Source: Pseudo-nitzschia pungens
Lineage: Eukaryota; Bacillariophyta; Bacillariophyceae; Bacillariales; Bacillariaceae
DNA: 64,000 nt
Assembly: GCA_037355855.1 (NCBI GenBank)
Contig: CM074767.1
Coordinates: 2,294,001 to 2,358,000 of the forward strand
Direction of reading: 5' to 3'
Shown: positions 33,171 through 44,905 of the stretch, in pieces
Layout: each line of letters opens with the position of its first letter
Position numbering within the stretch: the first letter of the stretch is position 1
Translations under genes and position numbers: made by a program
Notes under the pieces: model-generated
The model's input: the letters and a program-made list of their open reading frames with translations, nothing else
Database searches by the model: none
What the model was told of the DNA's origin: nothing

Positions 33171-34574
33171 TATTGTTGCTAATACATGCTGTTATCACAG
33201 CCAAAAAAAGTGATCGAAAAAGTGATCGAAATTTCGTCTCGTAGATTCCGTACCTCTATCGATCGAAATTAGGGTAGGCAGACAGACGGTGCGACAAGGG
33301 GAGTTGTTATCGCTAAAACCATTGGCTGACGCACGTGTAGAAAATGTACTGTGTTCTACGGTTTCACAATGGGTATACTTACGAAACCCTTAAGCCTTAC
33401 GGACCTTATGAGCATCGAATTGAGTTTTGGTACCATACGTAATACGTACAGTATGTATGAATCAGCCTGTAATTTTTACTACACGTGTACCGCACCATGT
33501 TCAAAATCGTACAATTTTTTATTAGTGGATTACGAGGATTAGGTAAAATAAATCTCTAAAAAACAAGGGAATTTAGTAAATGTTGAATTGAGTTTTGGTA
33601 CCATACTTAATACATAGAGTAACTTATGTATGAATCAGCCTGTAATTTTTACTACCATGTTCAAAATAATACAATTTTTTATTAGTGGATTACTACGAGG
33701 TAAGATTACCGGTACTTAATCAGCTAGTACTACACTACTAGTAGTGGAAGTAGTAGTAGTAGATTCATCTAGAGGGACATGTACTTTAATCAGCTAGTAC
33801 TACACTACTAGAGTAGTGGCAGTAACTTAGTAGTAGATTCATCTAGAGAGGGACATGTCTAGAATCAAATAGGGATGGATTTTGGTTTGGTTACTAGCAG
33901 TGGCAATAGAATTAGATTCATTCAGGGATGAGCCTAGTAGAATCAATAAATACGAAAGGATTTTGTTTGGCCTTTATGTACTACGCAGTAACCTTAGTTA
34001 CTGCTAGTATGGTATTATATGGCATGAGTGCGGTAACCTTACGGACCTTACGAGCATCGAATTGAGTTTGGGTACCATGCGGTAAGGTTACGTAATACGT
34101 ACAGTATGTATGAATCAGTCTGTAATTTTTATGTTCAAAATCATACAATTTTTTATTAGTGGATTACGGTTAGGAGGATTTGGTAAAATAAATCCCTAAA
34201 AAACAAGGGAAATTAAACGTGACCGATTTATCCAATGGGATTAGGTAAAACAAATCACTAAAAAACAAGCAAAATTAAAACTCATCCAGGAATGAGCCTA
34301 GAATCAATAAATACAAAAGAGTGCGGTAAGATTACCGGTACGGACCTTATGAGCATCGAATTGAGTAAAACAAGGGAATACTAGTAGTAGTAGTAATCTT
34401 ACTAGTAGTGACTGGTGGTTGAAGTAGTTGATCTATCCTCAGTTGATTCTAGGCTAGTCTTCAGACAAATCAACGACTAATAGCACCCTCTACTATTAGT
34501 AGTAGTGACTGCCCTCTACTATTAGTAATAGTGACTGGTGGTTGTAGTAGTTGAGCTATCCTCAGTTGTTCCAT
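33171..34574. repeat. Non-coding region with a dispersed ~190-base repeat
   Basis: The block GAGCATCGAATTGAGTTTTG, TATGTATGAATCAG, CTGTAATTTTTA, CAATTTTTTATTAGTGGATT occurs at about 33408-33570, 33582-33705 and 34050-34200, with a partial copy at 34345. TAATCAGCTAGTACTACACT is duplicated at 33718 and 33789, and a GTGACTGGTGGTTG block at 34400 and 34530. No gene was seen. Confidence 0.75.
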
Positions 34575-35273
34575 CTATATCTTAGCACCCTGTAGTATCT
34601 CTAATAATATAGGGGGTGCTAAGACTTGGGGTACTATGTAGATCTGGTACAAATCCTACTGGAAGTGCCTAACATCCTGTCTAGCATCCTGTTTAGTATC
34701 GCCTTCTTGGTTCTTCAGTTCCGTTCTTATCTTAGTAGCATCTTGTATATGATCTTCTAATATAGGGGCTGCTAGGAGTTGGGGTATGTAGATCTAGTTC
34801 AAATGCTACTGGAGGGGCCTAGCATCCTCTCTAGCATCCTGTTTAGTATCGCCTTCTTGGTTCTACAGTTCCGTTCTTATCTTAGCATCTTGTATATCTT
34901 CTAATATAGGGGCTGCTAGGAGTTGGGGTATGTAGATCTAGTTCAAATGCTACTGGAGGGGCCTAGCATCCTCTCTAGCATCCTGTTTAGTATCGCCTTC
35001 TTGGTTCTACAGTTCCGTTCTTATCTTATCATCTTGTATATCTTCTAATATAGGGCTGCTAGGAGTTGGGGTATGTAGATCTAGTTCAAATCCTACTGGA
35101 AGTGCCAATCATCCTGTTCAGCATTCTGTTTACTACCTTCCTCCAAGATGCTAAGGCTTCTGTGTAGGAATATGTACCAGAGCTACAGGTAGCAACGAGA
35201 GCTATCTAGAAGGTCCCAGAAAAGCGCTAAGCAACAGGCTTAGCAGCAGGCTTAGCAACAGGCTTAGCAACAG
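34575..35273. repeat. Family C tandem repeat (four units) and B-type LTR start
   Basis: Units of ~140 bases start near 34612, 34760, 34907 and 35050 (GCTAGGAGTTGGGGTATGTA, then TTTAGTATCGCCTTCTTGG). They run into CTTCTGTGTAGGAATATGTA, related to the outer end of LTR family A, and into TTAGCAACAGGC repeats at 35228-35273. The integrase-only element interrupts the repeat at 35274; it resumes at 48220. Confidence 0.85.
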
Positions 35274-35461
35274 TGCCGTGCACCAGAATACAGTCACGAG
35301 TACACACGGGACTGGATTAAGGATAAGGATAAAAGAAAACAATCGGCGAGATTCGCTGATTGCCAGGGAGCTCTTATAACTGTAGCATACAGACTAACTG
35401 ATAGAGCCCACAATTTGCATATCACTACTACTCTAATCACTAGTAGACCCGGGGTATGGCA
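35274..35461 (+). repeat. 5' LTR of the integrase-only element (188 bp)
   Basis: Matches 36628-36722 joined to 48117-48219, with a few substitutions, a small difference after CAATCGGCGAG, and a 3-base difference near 48140. The frame of the integrase is open backwards through the LTR, so parts of it read as protein (for example EYTRDWIKDKDKRK), but the LTR ends and TSD argue for a non-coding role here. Confidence 0.85.
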
Positions 35462-35483
35462 TGATTTTAAGGACACAGGAACC

Positions 35484-36599
35484 ATGAGTGCTCTGGAAAA
35501 AGACAATCGACTGACCACCAAAATGGTGGAAGGTTACAGTCTAATCCACAAGGAAGGGAAGATTCTAGTCCCGGACAAACTCAAAGACAGAGTTATGGAA
35601 TGGTACCACAGCATGCTGGTCCATCCCGGAGAAAAGAGAATGGAACAGAGCATCCGCTCAGTGTTCACCTGGAAAGGCCTGAGGAAGGACGTTCAGGACC
35701 TCTGTAAACACTGCCACATGTGCCAGATGTTCAAAAAGAGTGGCCGGAAGAAGTACGGCCTACTACCTGAAAAAGCAGTTGAAGTCACCAAATGGCAAAG
35801 GGTCAATGTGGACCTCTGGGGACCTGCAACTGTCCATAATAAAAATGGAAAAGATTACCACATCCATGTCCTCACCATGGTGGACCCAGTGACCGGATGG
35901 TTTGAACTGGCTCATCTGAAGGACTCCCCAAATGCAGCAGAAACTCAACGTTTGCTGGACAGTACCTGGCTAGCAAGGTATCCGCGCCCAAAGGAAATTG
36001 GCTTTGATGGCGGGAGTGAGTTCAAAGCAGAGTTCCAAGAGCTCTGTGACAACATGGGGATGAAAAGGAAACCGAGTGGCGCTTGGAACCCACAATCCAA
36101 CTCAGTGCTGGAAAGAATCCACCAGGTCCTGAAGGACTGCCTGTTGTCCTTTAACTTGGAGCAAAGGGACCTCCATGAAAAGGATCCTTTTGAAGAGTTC
36201 ACGACCAAGGCAGCATACGCTATTCGAAGTGCCATCCACACCACCCTGGGATACTCCCCAGCACAACTGGTGTTCGGACGGGACATGTTCATGCCTGTGA
36301 ATTTCCCAGTGGATTGGGAAGCAATCCAAGCAAGGAAACAGAAAAGTATCCACAAGAGTAACATCCGGGAGAATCAGAAGAGAATTCCCCATGTCTATGA
36401 GGAAGGAGACTATGTCACCCTGGAAAGGAAGGGCATTATCCCAAAACTATCCTTCCCACGACAAGGACCTTACAAGGTGCTCAAGGCCCATGATAATGGA
36501 ACTGTAACTATTGAAACTGCTCCCTTTGTAACCGACAGGGTTAATATTAGGAGAATCCATCCCTATTATTGCAGGGATAGCCCTAAAATGGAGAAGTGA
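35484..36599 (+). CDS. Stand-alone Ty3/gypsy-type integrase (371 aa)
   Basis: The ATG at 35484 lies 22 bases after the LTR. All integrase domains are present: HHCC zinc-binding (H42, H47, C77, C80), RNase-H-fold catalytic core with D110 (VDLWGP), D175 (GFDGGSEF) and E210 (SVLERIH), and a C-terminal GPY/F module (RQGPYKVLKAHDNGTVTIE, about 326-344). The D175-E210 spacing is 34 residues, one fewer than the canonical 35, and the usual DNGG reads DGGS, so activity is uncertain. There are no stops or frameshifts in 372 codons. The enzyme joins LTR cDNA ends to target DNA, but here nothing in cis could make the cDNA. It could be a complete relic or a trans-acting enzyme. Confidence 0.88.
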   Translation: MSALEKDNRLTTKMVEGYSLIHKEGKILVPDKLKDRVMEWYHSMLVHPGEKRMEQSIRSVFTWKGLRKDVQDLCKHCHMCQMFKKSGRKKYGLLPEKAVEVTKWQRVNVDLWGPATVHNKNGKDYHIHVLTMVDPVTGWFELAHLKDSPNAAETQRLLDSTWLARYPRPKEIGFDGGSEFKAEFQELCDNMGMKRKPSGAWNPQSNSVLERIHQVLKDCLLSFNLEQRDLHEKDPFEEFTTKAAYAIRSAIHTTLGYSPAQLVFGRDMFMPVNFPVDWEAIQARKQKSIHKSNIRENQKRIPHVYEEGDYVTLERKGIIPKLSFPRQGPYKVLKAHDNGTVTIETAPFVTDRVNIRRIHPYYCRDSPKMEK

Positions 36600-36627
36600 A
36601 TAAATGCGACAGTACCATGGAGGAGTA

Positions 36628-36722
36628 TGCCGTGCACCAGAATACAGTCACGAGTACACACGGAACTGGATTAAGGATAAGGATAAAAGAAAACAATCGG
36701 CGAGCCGATAGAATCGCTGATT
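36628..36722 (+). repeat. 3' LTR of the integrase-only element, part 1 (with TSD of the copia insertion)
   Basis: Begins TGCCGTGCACC just after a purine-rich GGAGGAGTA, a candidate polypurine tract. It ends with GATT (36719-36722), which is repeated at 48113-48116 as the target duplication of the copia element. Confidence 0.85.
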
Positions 36723-37612
36723 TGCGTTGATATTGCTCGTCAGCAAATAAGGGATAACAATAACAATAATACCACATAGAGTCCTGGCAAATAGTGAGAC
36801 TACAGGAGATACTGTTCAGTCTCTGTTGCATACACTTAGTTACTACAAGGCACTTCCCTAGAGGTACATCGGAATCGATCATGGTGAGGGCGTGATAGGA
36901 TGTGTTTATTTTAGAGTGTAACAGAACGAGAGTGAGCTGAGCCAAAGCGCTCAGCTCCGTATCGTATCGTGACAGCGCTCCGCTAACTCATAGAATAACA
37001 GAGCTAATTCCGTAGCCCCGGTACTGTATTCTACGGAGTAGCGTTTAATTATATTCAATCGTGTGCTTGCTTGCTTGTGCTAACGCGTTGGGTAACTGTC
37101 TGGGTCGGGTATGCAGTCATAGTACATATTATACACCAATGACCCGACCCCGGCGGTAGCATAGTATCTTAGCATGGTATCATGGTGGGTTAGCATCTTT
37201 CAGTATCTCGTAGCATTAGCAACCCTAACCCTGTAGCATCTAGCTACACCATAAAAGGTGCTTTACTCGGGGTACGTACGATTGGTACAAATCGTACGCG
37301 ACGACCCTAGTAATTTCTGCTAGCACCCATACTAAACAGGATAGGTCTGTTGCTAAGCCTGTTGCTAAGCCTGTTGCTAAGCCTGTTGCTAAGCCTGTTG
37401 CTAAGCCTGTTGCTAAGCCTGTTGCTAAGCCTGTTGCTAAGCCTGTTGCTAAGCCTGTATGCTAAGCCTGTATGCTACCAATTAGCACACAGCCCAGCAC
37501 TCAGCCCAGCACCTTTTAGTCAGCTACTGGAGGCTGCTGCCTGTAGCCCCAGTACACTCTCCTACACAGGAGCCTTAGCACAGATCATAGCACCACTTTG
37601 AATATCTTCATA
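36723..37612 (-). repeat. 3' LTR of the copia element (890 bp)
   Basis: Starts TGCGTTGATATTGC and ends TATCTTCATA on the plus strand. It differs from 47242-48112 mainly by four more 12-base units in the array at 37347-37480 and a small indel near 37040. The sequence is otherwise nearly identical, so the insertion is fairly recent despite the broken interior. Confidence 0.88.
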
Positions 37613-38135
37613 GTCCCCGTAATTCATGCCAGTGGTCCTGTACTGAGCAACTATACTGGTCCCCGGAAACAGATACTCCCAGGGGAACACCAATACTCCC
37701 TCTTGCTTGTTGTACCAGAACACTTGGATGGATCATAACAAAAATTCAGGGTTGTATCTATGTCACTTGTCAGAGATCAAACTGCATCAAATATTGCAGT
37801 TTCCTATCAGAGGCCCGGCTGATTCGTGGTAGAAAAAAAAAGGGGGGTGAACCGGAGGACGTTTTGCCCATGGTTCCGAACCGGAGGACATTTGCCCTTG
37901 GTTCAACTCCTTGACACATACAAGGAAATCAATCAGCCTATTGTAGGTTCAAATCTTTATAGTCCCCGGAACCGGTGTACCGGAGACTCCCAAACATGTA
38001 ACATGTAATCTTCATACATAAAATCGAAATTGAGGTCCGCTGCGCCCGAAGAATCGAATCCGTTGCGCCCGAAAAAAGGTTGCGTCTGTGTTGCCAGATC
38101 CGCTGCGTCCAAAAAATCCATTGCGTCCGTGCTGC
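37613..38135 (-). other. 3' untranslated part of the copia element
   Basis: Lies between the RNase H remnant (interrupted by the short element) and the 3' LTR. GTCCCCG recurs at 37613 and 37966. A run of nine A followed by six G at 37836-37851 resembles a polypurine tract but is on the strand opposite to the element's coding strand. No gene was seen. Confidence 0.5.
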
Positions 38136-38154
38136 TTGTCAGGGACAAAGGTAT

Positions 38155-40194
38155 ACAATTTGCGCATCGCGCATTTTGTCCGACGTTCCGATGTTCCAGT
38201 ACTAAAAATACGTAGATTTCTACACAACTTTACCATGCGATATCTCGCCCCCTTTTACACCACCAATCACAACCCCAGGACCTACATGTATTAACCAAGA
38301 CCTGCGCTCTTTGTTTCTGCTATTGGTTCAGTTGCTGGCTGCTTCTTTTGGTTGATTTGGTTGCCAATTCACCACTCGGCCGATCGATCCGCAGCAACAA
38401 CCAAAACAAAACCGACACCTAATTTTCTACAGCACCTCCAGTACCGATTCTACAGCGATTCGAAAATACTTCTACTACGTAATACTGTTGCCGTCTTACT
38501 GTTGCCGTCTGTACTGCTTCGATCTGTTTCCAAGCTCCACCCTCAAGGCCCTTAAGTATATATTATACTTAATGTTCTACATTGTTTCCAAGCTTCCTAA
38601 GTGATTTCCACTTAACGTTCTACATTCTTCAAGGTTCCTTGCTAAGTCCCCTAAGTCTTTTCAAGGTGTAGTTCACGAACAGCCCCTTCCACTGTAGGTA
38701 TATTTCTACAAGAAATTCCAGCTGTCATCTGTTTTCAAGTCCATTGCCCTGCTGGACCATATGTGTTTTCGCTTATGGTCCTACTGTTTCTTGACCCAAG
38801 CCCCAAAGCCGCTAAGTACAGTTTGCTTAAGGCTCCACCACCTACATAACCCTCTCAGGTGTACTGTATAATTGTCATCTGTTTTCAAAACTACTGCCCT
38901 GCTGGATCATAAGTGTTTTCGCTTATGGTCCTACTGTTTCCTGACCCAAGCCCTAAAGCCACTAAGTACAGTTTGCTTAAGGCTCCCCTACCTACATATA
39001 CCTCTCAGATGCATTCTTCAACTGTCATCTGTTTTCAAGTCTACTGCCCTGATGGACCATAAGTGTTTTCGCTTATGGTCCTACTGTTTCCTTACCCAAG
39101 CCCCAAAGCCGCTAAGTACAGCTTGCTTAAGGCTCTCCTACCTACATATACCTCTCAGATGCACACTTCAACTGTCATCTGTTTTCAAGTCTACTGCCCT
39201 GCTGGACCATAAGTGTTCTCCCTTAAGGTCCTACTATTTCCTGACCCAAGCCCCAAAGCCGCTAAGTACAGCTTGCTTAAGGCTCTCCTACCTACATAAC
39301 CCTCTCAGATGCACACTTCAACTGTCATCTGTTTTCAAGTCTACTGCCCTGATAGTCCATAATTGTTTTTGATTATGGACCTACTATTTTTATGACCCAA
39401 GCCCCAAAGCTGCTAAGTACATGTTACTTAACGCACCACCACCTACATATACCCCTCCAGTTCACAGTACAGCAGAGACCTATTTTCAAGCCTACAGCCC
39501 TGATGGTCCATAAGTGTTTTCACTTAAAGGCCCTGTTTCCAAGCTACTACAGGAGAGCAAGTTCAAGTTCGAACAGAAGGCCAGCTGTTACGAATTTGAA
39601 TTTGGTAGTAGGCTCCACCGCCTCTACGTGTCTCCTACTACAAAGTTCGAACAGAAGGACAGCTGTTACGAATTTGGTAGTAGGCTCCGTACTATATGTA
39701 CCATACAGTGGTAAGGAATGTGTTTGGGGCACTCGCATTACTGATGCTGCAATACAGCATGCAGAGACCAGTTTTGCTTGCGTCAGCTGACCACTTGCAT
39801 TACAGATACTATGTATCTAGGCAAGGGTTTTGCTTGTGTCAGCTGACCACTCCAAGCATCACTGATGCTGTACAGTGGCATTCAAGGGACAGTTTTGCTT
39901 GTGTTTTCCCTTTCACGTTCTTGTTACCCCGTCTCCTGTACGCTTTGCAACAGCTGTGTCTGTTGTGCTCTGGACTGGTTCGTTTTTTTCCTGTTTCTTA
40001 CCAAGGTTCGTTTGCAAAATAGCCGTCTTTACAACCTGGGGCCTATTCCCCATGGTTGAGGCGGCGCGTCGTTCTACAACTTGGGGCCTAACCTCTCTTC
40101 GATTGAGGCGACGATAAAGTCTGGTTACAGACTGAGTAGCTTTTAACCACCTTCGGTGGATTTTCCTACTTAAAAAAAAATATTATTATTATTT
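38155..40194 (+). mobile_element. Short non-coding LINE-related element, copy 3
   Basis: Flanked by a 19-base target duplication (TTGTCAGGGACAAAGGTAT at 38136-38154 and 40195-40213). It starts ACAATTTGCGC and ends in an A-run plus TATTATTATTATT. It is closely similar to copy 2 (27110-29299), with six hairpin units at 38720-39530. It lies in the copia element just downstream of RNase H. Confidence 0.93.
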
Positions 40195-40213
40195 TTGTCA
40201 GGGACAAAGGTAT

Positions 40214-40500
40214 CCCAAATAATTCAGCTAGCAGCTACCACATGCAGCGCTCGCAGTGGCTCTTCAACATAGGACCATTAAGCAACTTGGTGAATAGATC
40301 TACAATGTTGCTCTCGCCTGGTTCCGTTGCAACACGGATTCTTTCAGCAGCAAAAGCTTCGTGCGCCTTGTGATAGACCACACTGTTGTGCTTCTTGTTG
40401 CATGGACCACACTGGTCCCTTCAATGGTTGCTGTCAGACCGTACCGATCCCCGAACTGGTAGCTGTCTTCATACATCTTCATTCGTCGTGGTTAACATGA
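40214..40500 (-). pseudogene. Copia RNase H C-terminal remnant
   Basis: Minus-strand translation, changing frame, gives HKAHEAFAAERIRVATEPGE, then SNIVDLFTKLLNGP and MLKSHCERCMW, the usual end of copia RNase H, where a tail like DLFTKLL precedes the stop. Upstream pieces include MKMYEDSYQFGDRYGL. Fragmentary. Confidence 0.7.
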
Positions 40501-42100
40501 CTCATCTGAGAGGTTGATTCAGCTGTTCTTGTGCATCCGCTTGTTCGTACAGCTCCTGTCCTGCTTGGACATAATAATTCCAGATCCGAAGCGCGCTGCT
40601 ACTGCAACTCGTTTCGTTCGTCCGTCCGTTGATCATGAGCAAGCCGTCGTCCCCGGAACAGCACTATTCCAATAGTCTGCTTGGGATCGCTTGTCACTTT
40701 TTGACGTCAATCTGAGTCTCGCTGCCTTTTATCGTTGGGACAGCAGCTCCTGGTTCGTAGATCATATATTCGAACCACACTGCTCCTGTAGCGGGATCGG
40801 CTTTGATCGGAAATACATTCGATCGTTCAGTTTATTCGTAGGAACGCTCCTCCAATTGTTGTCGTAGGTCCAAAAAAAAAGGCGTTGCTCCTGCAACTTG
40901 TTCATTCGGTCTATCATTAGCAAGCTGTCCCCGGAACAGTAACGTTTGTACGGTTCCATCCGTTCTTGGAATCGCCTGTCACTTGGCATCAATCCATTTG
41001 GTATCAATCCGGATCTTCGCTGCTCCTGTGATTCTGTCTTCAGAACGGCAGCTCCTGATTCGTAGGTCGTATCGATTCGTAGATCGTATATTCAAAAAAC
41101 ACGCTGCTCCTGTAACAGGACTAACCGGTTCGATCATCGCTGGTTGTTGTCCCCGGAACAGCAGTTCTGTATTCATCGTAGTGTCAAGCGTAGCAGTTTC
41201 GATGTCACAGTTTCAATACTGGTCTCAATCCCCGATCGATATATTCAATCGCTCATTCGCAATTAGCGTCATCAGTAGAGTAGCTCGTGGCAATCAATGT
41301 CAGAGTCATCTGTAGAGAACATGCGCTAGCGTCGTAGCACCAGGGATGAATTGAATAGTCTTCGATCGATACATTCAATCGATACATTCAATCGATCGTA
41401 GCGATCAGCATCGTTTATAGAGTAACTGGAGTACATTCAATTGGTCGTAGCAATCAGCATCATCCGAAGTACCTGAGGCACCTAGGTCGTACATTCCGTA
41501 CGAGCATTTACCATGCGCTTGCCTAGCTGCCTGTCTCGTGTCAACTTCGATGCTGTTTGCAATCGTCTGTTCCATGCAATGTTGTTGTGCTTCCACTATT
41601 TCAGCCTAAGCGTTCGCTCATAGCAGGGACATTATGTCCCCGTTCACAGAGATACGCTTGATCGCTTGGCCCAGATGCGCTGCTGCTGGTGTTCCACCAC
41701 CTGCAACAGGGACAGCGTGTCCCCGTAATGGCAGGATCGTTACTCGGGTAACAACCCCGCGAGTCTTCAACGAATCGACTTAGCGCTTATGCGCAATTCC
41801 GTTGCGCTGCCATTGTTTCAGCGTGCACCTGTAACAGGGACAGCATGTCCCCGTTAGCTGAGCACTGTCGGCATTCGGTTCCGTTGCATCCTGCAATTGT
41901 CTCGTCTGCAGGCTAGATTATTGCAAGGCTCGTACTCGGATAACATCAACTTTGTCCCCGCGAGTCTTCAATGAATCGCCATACGCAGCTGTAACACGTC
42001 AGCTGTAACATGCCACTCCAGCAGCACGCCACCGGTGCATTAGCTGGGTGCATACTGCTGTAACTTGTGCCCTTTTCTTTGTGTAACATTGGCATCGCAC
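40501..42100. repeat. Diverged repeats replacing most of the copia RT
   Basis: Where RT should be there is non-coding sequence. Two ~270-base units (about 40580-40850 and 40870-41160) share CTCCTG, GTCCCCGGAACAG and GGGATCGCTTGTCACTT-like blocks. Three small palindromes, GGGACA-N3-TGTCCC, stand at about 41625, 41711 and 41836. A GCGAGTCTTCAACGAATCG block is duplicated at about 41758 and 41960. No gene was seen. Confidence 0.55.
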
Positions 42101-42664
42101 TCTGTTCTACATTCCTCAAACGTCCCAATACTGAGGGCTCCTATGGTGTACCCACGATTTGAAGGCTGATTCATCTGCAATCTGGTTATCAACAGCATAT
42201 TGTGCAGCCTTAACAGGAAAAGACTCCTTGATATCACCTAGTTTGCACCACAACTCAGTCCCATTCTTCCAGCTGGCCAGGAGCCTCCACCCCTTGGTTG
42301 TAACAGGCCGGATCTTGTTGGACTTGATGCTTGAATGCTTCACAGGGGATTCATCTTTTCATGGTCTATAATCTTCATCCGGTGGAGTGAACATACGGCC
42401 TTCGTCGTCAACTAGACTGTACATGTTTTCAGCAACAATATTTGCAGTGTACTGCTCCACCGTACTATCAGGGAGTTGCAAATTGTACATTCGGGTATCA
42501 AGGATAGGGTTGTTGTTCCCCTTGCCCAATGGGTTGCCATCCAAATCAGTAGTTCTCGCCTTGACGGTGCACTTGAGCCGTTCGTCTCCTCGCTGGATCA
42601 TGACCTTGTTTCCAATATACTCATTGTAGGTATCCCCATCGAGTAAGTTTATGAGCTCATCCAC
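42101..42664 (-). pseudogene. Copia integrase-RT linker and start of RT
   Basis: 42664-42359 gives VMIQRGDERLKCTVKARTTD, NNNPILDTRMYNLQLPD, YTANIVAENMYSLVDDEGR, the hallmark linker of diatom and oomycete copia polyproteins. 42343-42116 continues with TTKGWRLLASWKNGTELWC and KESFPVKAAQYAV, the segment before RT. The similarity stops at about 42100. Confidence 0.85.
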
Positions 42665-44664
42665 ATCTGGAATAGAGGCTTCTGGTTCTGCTATGGTAGC
42701 TGAATGGTCTGGCCATCTATCCTGGTGGTTCTCAAATAGTTCCTCTGGGAGTTGGGGATAGGCGTCTTGAAATTGAACATCGTTGATTCAAGGTTTTCCC
42801 CGATCTTGGATTCAAATGAACATCCGTGTTCTCAAGCTTGTCCACGATCTTGGATTTCACTGTTAGGTCAAACGAGTCCATTACCCTCTTGACATCGTGA
42901 GCTCTCCATTCTGCTTCAGTGACAGCTCTAACAGTGTTAGTGCTTACTGGTAGCGCAGATTCAGCTTGGGATCAAGTAGCAATCACCTCCTCCAAATATG
43001 CGTCCGCATGGACCAAGCCAGCGTCCGAGCTTCTCTGTACCATCAGAGAGATCCGTCCAGTAGACGAAGTCGTACCGCTCGTGCGCTTGATACAAGGAGA
43101 TGTCTGGCATGTATTCATGTACTAGCTCAAAGGGAGTTCTTTCCATGCACGCTGGGTCGCTGGAGAGAGTCCTCTGCCTGATACTATGCCCACAGACTCT
43201 TGGGGGATTTCTTTCTTGCAGTCTTCTTCCGAATGCTTCTGCTGAGATGCCCTATACTCAGTTCTGCTCTGCTCTGGAGTGAGCAATGCGGCTGAATGAA
43301 CGTCTGGTGGAGATTGTTCTTTCTCGTGGATAAGGATCTTCAAGGCCTTCAAACGCTTGCTTTTTGCTGTGGATAGGGATGAATTCCTCATAGCCCTTGC
43401 CATTGATGGAAACTTGCGCTGCCTTGTCTTGTCTTATGATGCTTGGTACCTTTGCATGCCAAGTATCAGTCCCCTACTTGCCCGCTGCCACTTTCTTGTT
43501 CCTAAAACTCTGCATCCGGAGTCTTCTAACCAAAGGATGCTGGGGGGTTCCTGAATCCTTTCTGCGTGGTTACTCTGAGTGTTGCTCTTGCCGTTTGGAT
43601 ATGTCCCATATCTTCGAGAGTCAGTCCGAATCAATCTTGCTGTACCTGTCCGTATCAATCGATGGTCCCCATTGCTTTCTTCTTTCCGGATCGATTGGCT
43701 CTTCCAAATCAGCCCAAGCGATTTGCTTGTCCCTGTACACTGCAGATAGTGCAACCGGTGCATCCCTAACATTGGGATCCAGTTCAAATCTATCTAATCC
43801 ATCAGTGTAGTCAGGCTCATACAGGGGTGTATGAAGGGCATTTATTCTCAGACTTGGCTTGGCTTCCGCTTCCTTGTCCCCGCAAGTTTGGAATGAATCA
43901 CCTTCATGGTCCGAAACAACTTGGGGTTCAGGATCAGAATAAAGCGCTGAAAGCCTTGTGTGGAGCCGGTCATCGGAAGCAATGAAACAGGGGGTGTAAT
44001 CTCTGGAGGTACACAGCTGCTGTAGATGCCGGAGCTTGTAGTAGGTATACTTCTTGTTGGAGGGGAGCATGTCACTTGGCTTGAGCTTCTCGGAATACAG
44101 GGAGGGTTTGAAATGGTTCCGTCCGGGGGGAGCAGGGGTTTCAATCGTGGGGACGATTCCTGCTGTAGGCCTGGATCGGTTCACGGCAGGGGTCTCAATC
44201 GTAGGCACGATTCCTGCTTCGATCGTGGGCGCGATCTCGTTTGGTGCAGGGGTCTCAATCGGTGTAGGTCCGATTCCTGCTGTAGGCATGTTGCCTGTCG
44301 GGGTATCAACCTGAGTCTGTTGTTGCTGCTGTTGGTGTATGGCAGAAACAATTTTTTGGTTGGATAAGGGGAAATAGGGATGTGATTGGTCAATTGCTGA
44401 TTCAGCTTGCTGAAATTTCGGGCTTGCTGGATTATAGGGGGCATCCCTTGTAGCAATCACATGGTCACACGTCTGTATTTCCGCCTTCGTGGGGCGCGCG
44501 CTTTGAGTGGAAGTAGGAAACAACACCATTAAGCAAGAGCTTAATATACAGTGTTCGGGGGGTTCCTTCATCTCCATCCTCAGCAGTATGCTCGATATGG
44601 ATTGAGTGAGATGACTTGGGGTCAAACTGTCTCGGCGTCTCGTCCACACGGTTTTTGAGCACAA
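42665..44664 (-). pseudogene. Copia integrase region, degenerate
   Basis: A long minus-strand frame at 44664-43621 contains DETPRQFDPKSSHSIHI and LNGVVSYFHSKRA, typical of the protease-integrase junction of CoDi elements, then a Pro/Thr-rich tandem part (GIVPTIETPA, 44100-44280). Further on, RATLRVTTQKG and ERTPFELVHEYMPDISLYQA, KLGRWLGPCGRI (43146-42961) are integrase C-terminal motifs in other frames. The catalytic core could not be assembled, so a deletion is likely. Confidence 0.75.
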
Positions 44665-44905
44665 TCCCTAATTTGGTTGGGGCAAATCAAGCTGTTGGAG
44701 CCTGTCCCCGAAATATAGTGTCTCATGGAAATAGATCAACCAAACCTTGTCCACTGGATCTGTATAAGCGGTGACGCATATCCCTATGGGAATGTTCTTC
44801 ACTGGTTCATATTCGAACATCCACATTGGAGGTGACTTGGTCTTCCATTAAAATCATGTTGCAACCAGCAGCTGTCGTGTCTGCATGACTATCCAACTCA
44901 CAGTT
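44665..44905 (-). pseudogene. Copia protease remnant
   Basis: The minus strand reads ELDSHADTTAAGC at about 44897-44858, the aspartic protease active site in the form used by stramenopile copia elements. It is followed, with frame changes, by FEYEPVKNIPIG and HETLYFGD, in the order expected of the family. Confidence 0.75.

Noticed and set aside
32565..33182. 205-codon frame over the 185-base repeat
   Set aside because: Starts inside the AT-hook gene in another frame and follows the tandem unit.
35085..35100. tRNA-like B box (GTTCAAATC) in family C, suggesting a Pol III SINE
   Set aside because: Only one variant unit fits, and no A box at proper distance was found; most units read GGTACAAATC.
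37836..37855. Polypurine tract A9G6 before a possible plus-strand LTR
   Set aside because: It is on the wrong strand for the copia element and no LTR starts after it.
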